The notes: generated from the sequence alone by a model not told the origin. 64,000 nucleotides of DNA from RGIG7213 sp045544195 (GCA_045544195.1 JAZPYO010000040.1:25971-89970), one strand, 5' to 3'. Counted from the stretch's first letter, positions 10,101 to 19,399 are shown. A program made the numbers and translations.

Positions 10101-10735
10101 TCAGCTTCCTTTTCAAGAGGGCCTACTCTTTGCTCAAGCTCGTTAAGAATGTCAAGCACACGTGCCAGATTGTCCTCTGTAACGGCGAGCTTCTTCGCGC
10201 TCTCGTTTTTGGAGAACTTGTATTTTGATATACCCGCGGCTTCCTCGAAAACGCTTCTGCGTTCCTCGCTTTTTCTTGACACTATTTCAGCTATTTTACC
10301 CTGACCGATTACCGAATATCCGTCCCTGCCTATGCCTGTATTCATAAACAGCTTGTGTATATCCTTAAGTCTGCACGGTTTGCCGTTTATAAGGTAGTCG
10401 CTGTCACCGCCTCTGAAATATCTGCGTGTGACCGTTACGGTATCGTATTCTATATTCAATCTGCCCTCGGGCGAAGAATTGTCAAGGCAGAGCGTTACCT
10501 GGGCAAATGACCCCGGCTTTCTGCTCTCGCAGCCGCCGAAGATAACATCCTCCATCTTTGTGCCTCTGATGCTTCTTGACGATACCTCTCCCAAAACCCA
10601 GCGCATAGCATCTGCAATATTTGATTTACCGCTTCCGTTAGGGCCGATGATAACGGTTATTCCCTCGTTGAACGAAAGCGTAGTCTTATCCGGAAAGGAT
10701 TTAAAGCCCTGAAGCTCGATAGATTTTAAATACAT
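7115..10735 (-). CDS. smc: Chromosome segregation ATPase SMC
   Basis: 1206 residues with the full SMC layout: Walker A GPNGSGKSNIADAMRW at residues 32-47, a long coiled coil (about 165-480), a hinge (about 500-690, with GRTVVF and GGSYTGGS), a second coiled coil, and a C-terminal head with the signature LSGGEQSFVAIAL and Walker B FILLDEIEAALDE. It compacts and separates chromosomes with ScpA and ScpB (not in this window). The Shine-Dalgarno AGGAGG lies inside the last codons of the upstream radical SAM gene, and the two overlap by 10 bases. Confidence 0.98.
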   Translation of the reverse strand: MYLKSIELQGFKSFPDKTTLSFNEGITVIIGPNGSGKSNIADAMRWVLGEVSSRSIRGTKMEDVIFGGCESRKPGSFAQVTLCLDNSSPEGRLNIEYDTVTVTRRYFRGGDSDYLINGKPCRLKDIHKLFMNTGIGRDGYSVIGQGKIAEIVSRKSEERRSVFEEAAGISKYKFSKNESAKKLAVTEDNLARVLDILNELEQRVGPLEKEAEKAKKYLVLHGEKKELDIALWLYDMALLTEEIKKLRGSYELYKTELELASTELASLEEKTESIMEKTRENKRLQDIEGEKITALTEKKFQRSGDASVALKELEHIKADTSAAEEIYRAAVSDSQELAQRISEKEQAVREAEEKGVQLSAQRALLAARYEEITRQLEERSAEADECQKKIQDLKDEITDIRIKLSVSDTGDGEDEARAIGLDSEIAQKRQSLEMIQERAERSEKVIKDYEEKYSEAAGEAKAQRELSAQCASKAQALRDKINEIYIDISSKKHRVDNLRRMEELLEGYSHSVRFVVEEYSKGNIKSSDGGMCGEIYGPVSRLIKVEGKYTTAIETALGAAMQNIVVKDDAAAKAAIRHLQKNGAGRATFYPVSTIKPMFLQYTEQELSKNDGYIAVASSLASCDEKFSGVIGNLLGRTVVFENMDKASVFAKKYGYKIRIVTLDGQLINAGGSYTGGSARTDSGMLSRNTQIDTLTKQIHEGKKKQQELQGQLDSVLAQQQKYEINAQNAENSSSIITSLMNAENTQLQVLLAQISTDRSRLHELEDEKKDISARGERRLKEKEENSARLLVLSKELDEKTAHLASVEQQIQDGNASQEEYRKSISSSDISIAENAKVLQLEAGVLKELTERAFSAGQRAKEAQERIAFLKKSYEDHTELALRSGKEAEELDAQIEKSRSVLADLSSQALQLESALNASRNAEKEKAHKKELMFREYTSYESRLLNAEEKREKLSTVLLEDHELTYSQAKEIPLSIQITRENRAENAKHQAELKNKIRALGHVNVNAPEEYKSVKERYDFMTVQTEDLKKAKTELEEIIYKLDEEMKQAFTEAITEINTCFGRVFARLFGGGTAEIRLAEPDNVLESGIDINVAPPGKIIKSLSLLSGGEQSFVAIALYFALLEVNPTPFILLDEIEAALDEVNVDRFADYLTENKKKTQFILISHRRGTMESADRLYGVTMPTKGISKILSVDVDEIEQKIGKLD

Positions 10736-11772
10736 CGGCTGCCCCTCCTTGCATCCGCCACGACCCTTATGCTTATTTCAAAAGGCTTCATAGCTTCCTT
10801 TTCTGTTATCTTGATTTTATAAAGTCCGTATTTTTCAAGCAAAATACGTTTGTTTTCTTTATTTATTCCCGCTACTGCCGACGATGCTCCGACTGTGCAT
10901 TCCACGTTCAGAAATGCACATTTCAGCTCGTCCGACGTGTATTTATCGAGCTTTTCGCACAAAAGCTCCAGATATATCGCCCCGTCCACCATAACACCTA
11001 TTGCAGACTGGTATTCGCCTGCTGCGATATCGCCGTCAGATGAAAGATTATCCTGCGCCTGAAGTCCGAGCCGTATAACAGGCACGTTATTCTTCAAAAA
11101 TACCTTTTTGACTTCCTTTGCTCTGTAAATATTTTCACTTGCATCAACGGGTGTATATTCACCGCTTTCGGTCATTTTTGCAAGCGCTGTTTCCTTGAAA
11201 ACGACAAGCGGATATATTCTTGCTCCGTCTGCGTTCATATCGCATATGTCCTGAGCGGTCTTGATTTCGTCGCTCAGAGCAGAGCGTGGCAGACATATCA
11301 TCATCTGACCGATCAGCTCAAATCCATGCTCCTTTACAGCCCTCATAGCCTTTAAAGAGCATTCTGCGCTGTGTCCTCTGCGGCTTGCCGTCAGAACTGT
11401 GTCCGATGTGCTTTGTATTCCGAGCTCCACCGTTTTAACACCGTAGCTTTCCAGAATATCAAGTATTTCGCTGTTTATGTAATCGGGGCGTGTTGAGCAA
11501 CGCATTGAATCGACCGCGCCTGCCCTTATATATCCATATCCGATCTTCAACAGCTTTATCATAAGTCCTCGGTCTATTCCCGTAAATGAACCGCCGAAAA
11601 AGGCTATTTGCGCCTTTCTGCCGTTCAGCGTTGAAAGAGCGGACTCTATTTGCGGAATAACACTGCTTGCATCGAATTCATCATGCCCTGTTATTTTACG
11701 CTGATTGCAGAATACGCAATCGTTGGGACAGCCGAGATGCGGGATAAATATCGGTATATTTGCGTGCTTCAT
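10726..11772 (-). CDS. Elp3-like radical SAM protein
   Basis: 348 residues. The [4Fe-4S] triad CPNDCVFC is at C15, C19 and C22, followed by GGSFTG, the SAM-binding GGE-like motif, and STRPDYIN. The protein belongs to the Elp3/oxygen-independent coproporphyrinogen III oxidase-like group that is commonly found between rnc and smc in Clostridia. The reaction is not established to my knowledge; an RNA or cofactor role is guessed from the family and neighbours. It lacks the C-terminal acetyltransferase domain of true Elp3. The start overlaps the rnc stop by 4 bases (ATGA). Confidence 0.88.
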   Translation of the reverse strand: MKHANIPIFIPHLGCPNDCVFCNQRKITGHDEFDASSVIPQIESALSTLNGRKAQIAFFGGSFTGIDRGLMIKLLKIGYGYIRAGAVDSMRCSTRPDYINSEILDILESYGVKTVELGIQSTSDTVLTASRRGHSAECSLKAMRAVKEHGFELIGQMMICLPRSALSDEIKTAQDICDMNADGARIYPLVVFKETALAKMTESGEYTPVDASENIYRAKEVKKVFLKNNVPVIRLGLQAQDNLSSDGDIAAGEYQSAIGVMVDGAIYLELLCEKLDKYTSDELKCAFLNVECTVGASSAVAGINKENKRILLEKYGLYKIKITEKEAMKPFEISIRVVADARRGSRCI

Positions 11773-12479
11773 TCTTTTATGACACCGAACAGTATAAGGG
11801 CGCTTTTCGCCGCCTGCTGCTCTGCTGCGCGCTTTGTCTTTCCCTTGCCCGAGCCCACGGTAGAACCGTCAACAACGGCATCGGTATAAAATATCTTATC
11901 GTGATGGGGACCTTCCTCGCCTGTAAGAATGTATTCAAGCACAGCTCCCGGCGTTTCCTGAACAAACTGCTGAAGAAGCGTTTTATAGTCCGTATTCTGC
12001 CCGGGCACGATATGCTTTTCGATTTCGGGAATTATCAGCGGATACAGAAAATCCTCTGCGCTTTTTCTTCCCCCATCGATGTAAACCGACGCTAAAAACG
12101 CTTCAAAGGCATCGGCAACTATTGATCTTTTTTCTCTGCCGTTATTCTGCTCCTCGCCCTTACCCAAACGCAAATGCGCGCCGAGATCTATCTTATTTGC
12201 AAGAACGTACAGACCGTCCTCGCAAATAACTGCCGCTCTTGTACGTGTCAGCTCTCCCTCAGGAAGATCGGGATACTTGAAGAACATATATTCACTCACG
12301 AGCAGGCTCAGTATTGAGTCTCCGAAAAACTCAAGACGCTCATTACATTCGTTTTTCGTCATTCTGTTTTCGTTGGCATACGACGAATGTGTCAGAGCCA
12401 GCGTAAGATATTCCGTGCTTTTAAACGTATATCCGCTCGTTTTATAAAGATCGTTGAGATCGGCGTTGTATTTGATCAT
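11769..12479 (-). CDS. rnc: Ribonuclease III
   Basis: 236 residues. The RNase III signature ERLEFFGDSILSLL is near residues 44-57, with a second acidic catalytic patch at VADAFEAFLASVYID, and a C-terminal double-stranded RNA-binding domain (DYKTLLQQFVQE to GKGKTKRAAEQQAAKSAL). It processes rRNA precursors and other duplex RNA. It lies 30 bases downstream of plsX. The acyl carrier protein gene that often sits between plsX and rnc is not there. Confidence 0.97.
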   Translation of the reverse strand: MIKYNADLNDLYKTSGYTFKSTEYLTLALTHSSYANENRMTKNECNERLEFFGDSILSLLVSEYMFFKYPDLPEGELTRTRAAVICEDGLYVLANKIDLGAHLRLGKGEEQNNGREKRSIVADAFEAFLASVYIDGGRKSAEDFLYPLIIPEIEKHIVPGQNTDYKTLLQQFVQETPGAVLEYILTGEEGPHHDKIFYTDAVVDGSTVGSGKGKTKRAAEQQAAKSALILFGVIKE

Positions 12480-12509
12480 TTTTTAAAACCTTTCCTATCG
12501 CGCTTGTAT

Positions 12510-13541
12510 TCAGCCTTCCTCGCAGGACTTTTCAAGCCTTTGACGCACCTTTACGTTTTTGGATGCCTTTTCTGCTATTATATCTATCAACCCTGAATTA
12601 TAAAAGCTCTCAGCCTGTAAAATTGCATTTTTTATCGCCTCTCCGTCAGACGAGCCGTGCGCCTTTATGACGGGCTTTGACAGGCCGATAAACGGTGCTC
12701 CGCCGTATTGAGAGGCAGAAAAATCCTTTTTCATTTTTTTCAGCTCGCTCTTTACCATAAGATACGCCAATTTTGACGCAATACCGCTTGTGAATACACC
12801 CTTGAGTCTGTCCATAAAGAACGATGCAAGCCCCTCTGTGTATTTCAGAACGATATTTCCCGTAAAGCCGTCTGTCACAAGAACATCGCACACTCCAAAC
12901 GGAACATCCTTCCCCTCTACGTTGCCTATGAAATCTATATCCTCGCAGCCTTTAAGAGCAGCGTGCATTTCGAGCGCTGACAAAGTGCCCTTATGCTCCT
13001 CGCTTCCGTTGTTAAGAACGCCGACCTTGGGAGAGTTGACATTCAGAATGTGCTTTGCGTACAGTGAGCCCATAATTGCAAACTGCTCGGCAAACTCGCC
13101 GCTTACCGACAGGTTTGCGCCCGAATCAAGCAAAAGTAACGGCTTTTGAAGCGGCAATACGGTGGCGATAGCCGCCCGTCTTATCCCCTTTATCGGCTTT
13201 ATAATATACGTCGCCGATGCAAAAAGCGCGCCTGTACTGCCTGCGCCTACATATGCGTCGGCATTACCTTCCGCAACGTAACGCAAGCCCTTTGCCATTG
13301 AACTGTTCTTTTTTTCACGCACTGCACTGCGCGGGTTATCCTCCATTGTGATGACCTGCTCACAGTGAAGTATTTCAAAATCGGATGCATCGGCATCGCA
13401 TTTTTGCAATGCCTCTTTGATCATGCTTTCGTCGCCCGCTATGATTATTTTTGACGACGTCTTACCGTATGCCTGAGCTACGCCCCTGATAAGCTCCTCG
13501 GGAGCTTTATCCGCCCCCATAACATCAATCAGTATTCTCAT
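12510..13541 (-). CDS. plsX: Phosphate acyltransferase PlsX
   Basis: 343 residues starting MRILIDVMGADKAPEELIRG, with the conserved GSTGALFA and VCDVLVTDGFTGNIVLK segments of the FA_synthesis/PlsX family. It converts acyl-ACP to acyl-phosphate, the first step of membrane phospholipid synthesis with PlsY. The length is normal. The start codon overlaps the trmFO stop (ATGA), and rnc follows downstream. Confidence 0.97.
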   Translation of the reverse strand: MRILIDVMGADKAPEELIRGVAQAYGKTSSKIIIAGDESMIKEALQKCDADASDFEILHCEQVITMEDNPRSAVREKKNSSMAKGLRYVAEGNADAYVGAGSTGALFASATYIIKPIKGIRRAAIATVLPLQKPLLLLDSGANLSVSGEFAEQFAIMGSLYAKHILNVNSPKVGVLNNGSEEHKGTLSALEMHAALKGCEDIDFIGNVEGKDVPFGVCDVLVTDGFTGNIVLKYTEGLASFFMDRLKGVFTSGIASKLAYLMVKSELKKMKKDFSASQYGGAPFIGLSKPVIKAHGSSDGEAIKNAILQAESFYNSGLIDIIAEKASKNVKVRQRLEKSCEEG

Positions 13542-14848
13542 ATGCTGTCTTTAACTCCGTCAATATATTCAAGTGCTCTGTCAGCATAGTAATCGTATCT
13601 GCCTCGTTTACCGCCTCTGACCTTTATGCTCGGCGGAGCTATCAAGCCGAAATTGGCATTCATCGGCTGAAAATCCGTTCCGTTGTATTCAGATATATAT
13701 TTTGCCATGCTTCCTATAACGCACACATCATCAAGTATTACAAACGGCTCATCTTTAGCCATTTGTGCGGCATTTATTCCGCAGATGAGTCCCGATGCGG
13801 CAGACTCAACGTATCCCTCAACGCCCGTTATCTGCCCTGCGAAGAAAACACCCGGCATTTTTTTGAGCATATACGTTCTGTCCAGCAGCGACGGAGAGTT
13901 GATATACGTATTGCGATGCATTACTCCGTATCTGAGGAACTCGGCGTTTTCAAGCCCCGGGATCATTCCGAATACGCGCTTTTGCTCGCCAAACGTGAGA
14001 TGAGTCTGAAATCCCACAAGATTATACATCGTCTTTTCAAGATTTTCCGCTCTGAGCTGAACAACAGCATACGGCTCCTTACCCGTTTTGGGATCAACAA
14101 GTCCGACAGGCTTCATAGGGCCGAAAAGGAGCGTATCCTCACCGCGCTTTGCCATTACCTCAACGGGCATACATCCCTCAAACACCTTCGGGTCGCTGTC
14201 ACATCCGTGCAAATGCGCACCCTCGGCATTGATGAGAGCATCGTAAAACACTGCGTATTCTTCCTTTGTCATAGGACAGTTCAGGTATGCCGCTTCACCC
14301 TTGTCATATCGGGATTGCTCAAACACCTTACTGCGATCTATGCTGTCTGATGAAACGATCGGCGCGGCGGCATCGTAAAAATGAAGACCGTCACCGCATA
14401 TCTGTCCTATTTTTTCACTGAGCGCATCGCTCGTTAAAGGACCTGTTGCAATTACCGTAATACCGCCGTTTTCGATCTGCCTTACCTCTTGGCTGATAAC
14501 GCTGATATTCGGATGATTTCTGATCTTTTCGGTGATATATGCGGAAAATTTTTCTCTGTCAACCGCAAGCGATGATCCCGCAGGAACACTTGTAGCATCT
14601 GCCGCCTCCATAACGAGCGAGCCGAGACGCCTCATTTCCTCCTTAAGTAATCCTACTGCATTGAATATCTGCATGGAACGCAGGGAATTTGAGCATACAA
14701 GCTCTGCAAAGCCGTCGCTTTTATGCGCAGGCGATCTTTTCTGCGGCTTCATTTCATACAGCTTGACCCGAACGCCCCTACGGGCTATCATATAAGCCGC
14801 CTCACAGCCCGCAAGACCTGCGCCTATTACCTTTACTTCACCTGTCAT
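13538..14848 (-). CDS. trmFO: Methylenetetrahydrofolate-tRNA-(uracil-5-)-methyltransferase TrmFO
   Basis: Folate- and FAD-dependent enzyme that makes ribothymidine at position 54 of tRNA. The start at 14848 gives MTGEVKVIGAGLAGCEAAYM, placing the FAD-binding GxGxxG motif at residues 9-14 as in the family (436 residues). The same frame is open ten codons further upstream to an ATG at 14878 inside topA, but that extension has no family resemblance. ELVCSNSLRS, PAGSSLAVDR and GVEGYVESAASGL are family blocks. One base separates it from the topA stop. Confidence 0.95.
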   Translation of the reverse strand: MTGEVKVIGAGLAGCEAAYMIARRGVRVKLYEMKPQKRSPAHKSDGFAELVCSNSLRSMQIFNAVGLLKEEMRRLGSLVMEAADATSVPAGSSLAVDREKFSAYITEKIRNHPNISVISQEVRQIENGGITVIATGPLTSDALSEKIGQICGDGLHFYDAAAPIVSSDSIDRSKVFEQSRYDKGEAAYLNCPMTKEEYAVFYDALINAEGAHLHGCDSDPKVFEGCMPVEVMAKRGEDTLLFGPMKPVGLVDPKTGKEPYAVVQLRAENLEKTMYNLVGFQTHLTFGEQKRVFGMIPGLENAEFLRYGVMHRNTYINSPSLLDRTYMLKKMPGVFFAGQITGVEGYVESAASGLICGINAAQMAKDEPFVILDDVCVIGSMAKYISEYNGTDFQPMNANFGLIAPPSIKVRGGKRGRYDYYADRALEYIDGVKDSI

Positions 14849-14849
14849 A

Positions 14850-17069
14850 TCAGTTGCACTTTTCGTTAAGGCAAACATTTTCGCCCGATTTATTTGTGAA
14901 CATTACCCCTCCGCACTTGGGGCATTTTTCCTTAGACGGAGCATTTGATGTCGAAAAATCGCATTTAGGGGCATTTGCACACGCATAATAATCGCCTCGT
15001 CTGCCGTTTTTCTTTTTGACTATATTTCCTCCGCACTTGGGGCAGGCTGCTCCCGTAGGCTCTGCCTTTTGCAGAGTATTGCGGCACTTGGGGAATTTTT
15101 CGCATGCGTAAAACTCGCCGTACGGTCCTGTACGAAGCACCATTGCAGCGCCGCATTTATCGCATATCATATCCGTTTTTACAGGCGGTGTTTTTTCCTT
15201 TTCGGGTACTACGTTTCCGTTTTTGTCTATTCTTCGTGTATTTTTACATGCGGGATAATTGGGACAAGCTGCAAAATCACCGAAGCGTCCCGTCTTGATA
15301 ACCATCTTTGCACCGCATTTGTCGCACGTTATATCGGTGGTCTCGTCCTCAAATTTATATTTTTTGCCCTTTACTGTCTTTTCGGCATTTTCCAGCGTTA
15401 CGCTGAAATCCTTCCAGAAATCACTGAGAACTGCCTGCATTGTGGACTTTCCGTGAGCGATACCGTCAAGAGAGTCCTCCATATTTGCGGTGAATTTATA
15501 ATCGACTATATTTGAGAAAAAGTCGGTCATAAGCTGAGTTGTCACCTCACCGAGAGAGGTTGGCATAAGTGACTTGCCCGAACGCTTTACATAGTTTCTT
15601 CCAACTATCGTAGTAATGATGGGGGTAAACGTACTCGGTCTGCCTATCCCCATTTCTTCAAGCTGCTTTATAAGCGTCGCTTCGGTAAATCTTGAAGGCG
15701 GCTCTGTGAAGTGCTGCTTTTTGATAAGGTCCTTCAGCGACAGAATATCACCCTCTGACACAGCGGGGAGCTTTACTCCTCTTTCCTCATCAACGCTGTC
15801 CTCGGTTTCCTCGTATACAGCCATATAGCCCTTGAATTTAACGGTATATCCGCTTGCTCTGTAATTGTATATACCTGCCGATATATCAAGCGTCACTGTA
15901 TCAAGCTCCGCTGACGACATCTGGCTTGAAACAAATCTGTCCCATATCAGCTTATACAGCTTATATTGATCTGAAGAGAGCTTATCCTTTATAAGTGCGG
16001 GAGGGAAATCGAGCGATGACGGTCTTATCGCCTCGTGTGCATCCTGCGCGCCCGATTTTGCCTTGAATACTCTTGCCTTTGACGGCAGATACTTCTTGCC
16101 GTATTCTGCGGAAATATATCCTCTGAGGTTTTCAAGAGCCTGATCCGATATGCGAAGCGAATCCGTTCTCATATATGTGATTATACCCTGTGTTCCCCCA
16201 AGCTCTGCTCCGAGATTTATACCCTCGTAAAGCTCCTGTGCCACCTTCATCGTTTTTTGCGAACGGAAATTGAGCTTTTTTGACGCCTCCTGCTGAAGCG
16301 TTGACGTTATAAACGGGGGCTGGGGATTTTTATATTTAAGACTTTTTTTAACGGACGTTACACGGAATTGCTCCTTTTTGCTTCCTTCCTCCGCCGCCTG
16401 TGCCTCCTCAGCATTGGTTATTTCGGTCTTCGTGCCGTTTATGCCGAAAAATCTTGCAATAAAGCATTCATTTTTTTCCGTTTCAAGCTCCGCCTGCAAC
16501 GACCAGTATTCCTTTGGAACGAATGCTCTGATCTCGTTTTCTCTGTCAACGATTATCTTTGTTGCAACCGACTGAACTCTTCCTGCGGAAAGACCGCTTT
16601 TTACAGTATGCCACAAAAACGGACTGAGCTTGTAGCCCACTATTCTGTCAAGTATTCTGCGTGCCTGCTGAGAGTCAACAAGATCCATATCTATCTTTCG
16701 GGGGTGGTCTATGGCATAACGCACAGCGTCCTTTGTAAGCTCGTTATACGTTACTCTGCTCGTCTTTGCCTCGTCACATTCAAGCGCCGTTGCAAGATGC
16801 CAGGCGATAGCCTCTCCCTCACGGTCAGGGTCCGTTGCGAGAAATATCTCATCTGCCTGCATCACTTCTTTTTTAAGCGAATTAATAAGCTCGCTTTTGC
16901 TTCTGATATTAACGTATTTCGCCTTGAAGCCGTTTTCTATATCAACACCGAGTGAGCTTTTGGGCAGATCCTTTACATGACCCACAGATGCTACGACCTT
17001 ATACCCCTGTCCAAGATATCCCTTGATCGTTCCCGCCTTACCGGGTGACTCGATAATAACAAGTTTCAT
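14850..17069 (-). CDS. topA: DNA topoisomerase I with four C-terminal zinc ribbons
   Basis: 739 residues, a type IA topoisomerase that relaxes negative supercoils. The Toprim domain is at the N-terminus (KLVIIESPGKAGTIKGYL, then LATDPDREGEAIAWHL), and the catalytic tyrosine is in TYMRTDSLRIS at about residue 300. After about residue 590 come four zinc-ribbon modules, each opening with CxKCG (CDKCGAKM, CDKCGAAM, CPKCGGNI, CPKCGGVM). The last one is short and ends the protein. It starts directly after the dprA stop with no gap; its ribosome binding site, GGAGAT, lies in the end of dprA. Confidence 0.97.
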   Translation of the reverse strand: MKLVIIESPGKAGTIKGYLGQGYKVVASVGHVKDLPKSSLGVDIENGFKAKYVNIRSKSELINSLKKEVMQADEIFLATDPDREGEAIAWHLATALECDEAKTSRVTYNELTKDAVRYAIDHPRKIDMDLVDSQQARRILDRIVGYKLSPFLWHTVKSGLSAGRVQSVATKIIVDRENEIRAFVPKEYWSLQAELETEKNECFIARFFGINGTKTEITNAEEAQAAEEGSKKEQFRVTSVKKSLKYKNPQPPFITSTLQQEASKKLNFRSQKTMKVAQELYEGINLGAELGGTQGIITYMRTDSLRISDQALENLRGYISAEYGKKYLPSKARVFKAKSGAQDAHEAIRPSSLDFPPALIKDKLSSDQYKLYKLIWDRFVSSQMSSAELDTVTLDISAGIYNYRASGYTVKFKGYMAVYEETEDSVDEERGVKLPAVSEGDILSLKDLIKKQHFTEPPSRFTEATLIKQLEEMGIGRPSTFTPIITTIVGRNYVKRSGKSLMPTSLGEVTTQLMTDFFSNIVDYKFTANMEDSLDGIAHGKSTMQAVLSDFWKDFSVTLENAEKTVKGKKYKFEDETTDITCDKCGAKMVIKTGRFGDFAACPNYPACKNTRRIDKNGNVVPEKEKTPPVKTDMICDKCGAAMVLRTGPYGEFYACEKFPKCRNTLQKAEPTGAACPKCGGNIVKKKNGRRGDYYACANAPKCDFSTSNAPSKEKCPKCGGVMFTNKSGENVCLNEKCN

Positions 17070-18296
17070 TTAATCTCCTTTTTCGTCCGTTTTTACGGAT
17101 GTTTCTTCGTTTATTGTATAAAGACCGCCGGGTACGGCTGAAAGGTAGCCTGCTATTTCAAGCTCAGCCAATCCTATCAGAACATCACCGAGGGTTCTTG
17201 TTTTCGTTACAAATTCATCTGCGGTAACGGGACCTGAACGCAATATACGCTCGTAAAACTCCCTTTGATCGCCCTGCAATTCATCAGCGCGGCTCACATT
17301 GACAGGGATCGCCCCGAACTTACCGTTGTTTCTTCCGTATTCAAAATATCGTTGCTCCTTTGTAAGAAGCTGTGGCGGAATAAAGTATTTCACCTTTGAC
17401 ACTCTGTTCACGCTTATCCGATCGGGATACATAAATTCAAATTCTCCCAGAAGATCGTATCCGTCCACAACTGCTGTAACGCCCTCTTTTATCAGGGAAT
17501 TGTTTCCCTCTGAGGCAGGATCAACGGGTGATCCAGGCACAGAAAACACCTTCTTTTTCTGTTCGAATGCGTGGTTTACCGTAATAAGCGCTCCGCTTCC
17601 GATCGGCGCTTCTATAACTGTGACAGCGTGCGATATTGCACTCATCAATCTGTTTCTTATCGGAAAATTCGACGCCTTTGGCTCTTCTCCGGGCAGAAAT
17701 TCCGTAATTACCGCACCGTTTGCGGTGATCTCATCAAATAAAAGTGCGTTTTCGGGCGGATATACGACATCAATACCGCAGCCGAGAACGGCAACGGTCT
17801 TTCCGCCTGCATCTATCGCACCCTTGTGGCATATGGAATCTATCCCCCGCGCAAAGCCGCTGACAACTACCGCGCCGCCTGCCGCTGCCTGAAACGCCAT
17901 TCGTCTTGCGGCAAGCGCACCGTCCTTGCTCATAGCTCTTGTGCCGACAAGCGTAAGAAAAATGCTCGTATCGCTTTTTGGAAGCGTTCCCTTACAAAAC
18001 AGCACGCACGGGCTTGTCGGTATATCATAAAGTCCCGCAGGATAGTCCTCATCGCCGTATGAGATGATCCTGATGTTTTTATTTGTACAAAACTCGCATA
18101 TTTTCGCCGCATAAGACATTGATTTTCCCATAACGGCAGAGATCTCGTTTACACGAAAGCCTTCGTTGATATAATCAGTCTTATCGGCGTGATATACATT
18201 TTCAGCAGAGCCGAATGCTTCCAAAAGCCGTTTAGGCATATTGCTGCCCGCTGAATACTTGCACGCCAGCCACACACTGTGTAAAATGCTGCTCAT
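17070..18296 (-). CDS. dprA: DNA processing protein DprA
   Basis: 408 residues. A helical N-terminal region precedes the Rossmann-like DprA domain: GTRAMSKDGALAARRMA, VVSGFARGIDSICHKGAID, TVAVLGCGIDVVYPPEN, FPIRNRLMSAIS and the later GSGALITVNHA. The C-terminus (about residues 330-400) resembles the winged-helix domain seen in many DprA proteins. DprA loads RecA on single-stranded DNA during natural transformation, but dprA is also present in many species not known to be competent. The topA-dprA pairing is standard. Confidence 0.96.
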   Translation of the reverse strand: MSSILHSVWLACKYSAGSNMPKRLLEAFGSAENVYHADKTDYINEGFRVNEISAVMGKSMSYAAKICEFCTNKNIRIISYGDEDYPAGLYDIPTSPCVLFCKGTLPKSDTSIFLTLVGTRAMSKDGALAARRMAFQAAAGGAVVVSGFARGIDSICHKGAIDAGGKTVAVLGCGIDVVYPPENALLFDEITANGAVITEFLPGEEPKASNFPIRNRLMSAISHAVTVIEAPIGSGALITVNHAFEQKKKVFSVPGSPVDPASEGNNSLIKEGVTAVVDGYDLLGEFEFMYPDRISVNRVSKVKYFIPPQLLTKEQRYFEYGRNNGKFGAIPVNVSRADELQGDQREFYERILRSGPVTADEFVTKTRTLGDVLIGLAELEIAGYLSAVPGGLYTINEETSVKTDEKGD

Positions 18297-18306
18297 CTGT
18301 TTGTCC

Positions 18307-19128
18307 TCAACGGAATTTCTTGCTCATCTCCCACATTATGACCGATGATGCCACAGATGCATTCAGGGATTCTGAATCGGGGCTTATCGGAATGATCACA
18401 GAGCCTGAGCAAAGCTCTATTATATCATCAGGCAAGCCGTTTGCTTCATTACCGATAACAAACGCCGTTTTCTCATTTACAGACACGTTGCAAAGCTCTA
18501 TACTTTTTCTGTGCAGAGCGGTAGCGTAAACGTTAAATCCGTTTTCTCTTAATTGACGCACCGTGCTGCGTGTATCGGCGATCATTATATTCTGTGAAAA
18601 CGATGCCCCCATAGCTCCCCTTTGAACCTTAGGTGAATATATGTCTGCGCAGTCGGGCGAAGCTATGATAAGCCCTGTCCCGAATGCGTATGCAGAACGT
18701 ATCACCGTGCCCATATTTCCGGGATCTCTCATACTGTCGAGTATGATAATACCGCCTTTTATCCCGTGACATAATGTATTATTATATATTTTATCTATTT
18801 TTTCGGATTTGTCAATACACCCAAATGTGCAGAGTATTCCCTCCGGCGCTTCTTCGCCGCTGATTTTACGCATAATTTCATTATTTGTTACGATAATTTC
18901 AGCGTTTTTGCCAATTATATCTGTTACAGTAGCAAAATATTCTCTGTTTTTGTTTAAAAACTCTTCGGTTGTAAAAATTTTTCTTGCAGCCATTTTCCGA
19001 AGCGAAGCCTCATGCACGAGCTTTTTACCGCAAACCGAAAATTCGCCGAACAGCTCTCGGTATTTTTTTTGAAGGAGCTTTGATGTATAGACGACTCTCT
19101 GGTTATTTTTTGCCGTTATATATTCCAT
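18307..19128 (-). CDS. TrmH/SpoU-family RNA 2'-O-methyltransferase
   Basis: 273 residues from the ATG at 19128 (MEYITAKNNQRVVYTSKLLQ). The frame also reads back to a TTG at 19149, but the ATG is preceded by AGAGTGG at a suitable distance. The N-terminal 30S-L30e-like RNA-binding part is followed by the SPOUT knot: LDSMRDPGNMGTVIRSAYAF, FVIGNEANGLPDDI and PISPDSESLNASVASSVI, which bind S-adenosylmethionine. It probably methylates a ribose in 23S rRNA or tRNA; the exact site cannot be told. It is the first gene of the long minus-strand cluster. Confidence 0.92.
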   Translation of the reverse strand: MEYITAKNNQRVVYTSKLLQKKYRELFGEFSVCGKKLVHEASLRKMAARKIFTTEEFLNKNREYFATVTDIIGKNAEIIVTNNEIMRKISGEEAPEGILCTFGCIDKSEKIDKIYNNTLCHGIKGGIIILDSMRDPGNMGTVIRSAYAFGTGLIIASPDCADIYSPKVQRGAMGASFSQNIMIADTRSTVRQLRENGFNVYATALHRKSIELCNVSVNEKTAFVIGNEANGLPDDIIELCSGSVIIPISPDSESLNASVASSVIMWEMSKKFR

Positions 19129-19171
19129 ATTTTGTACCACTCTTTGCAAATGATATTAAAGAATAAGTATT

Positions 19172-19200
19172 ACAATACCACAGGGAATGTTTTTTTTCAA
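19172..19200 (-). promoter_or_regulatory. Candidate sigma-A promoter of the minus-strand housekeeping cluster
   Basis: Minus strand TTGAAA (19195-19200), 17-base spacer, TATTGT (19172-19177), about 45 bases upstream of the methyltransferase start. The -10 is imperfect. Confidence 0.5.
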
Positions 19201-19312
19201 GGCTATAATTTTTTTTTACAATTTGTGCAAAAATATTTTACCCGATCAATTATTTATAGAGTATATTTTTCTTCTCTTAAGCGAAATATAATGTAAAAAA
19301 ACGAAAAAACAG

Positions 19313-19341
19313 TTGACTTTTTGTTTGCACTATGATACGAT
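19313..19341 (+). promoter_or_regulatory. Candidate promoter of the ABC-F gene
   Basis: TTGACT (19313-19318), 17-base spacer, TACGAT (19336-19341), about 60 bases before the ATG at 19400, which has a preceding AAGGAGATAA ribosome binding site. Confidence 0.55.
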
Positions 19342-19399
19342 GTATATTTGAATAATTATATTAATTTTACAATCAGATATTGTTATAAGGAGATAATCT

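Noticed and set aside
14849..14878. Longer N-terminus for TrmFO
   Set aside because: The ten added residues lie inside topA and push the FAD-binding motif away from its normal position at the N-terminus.
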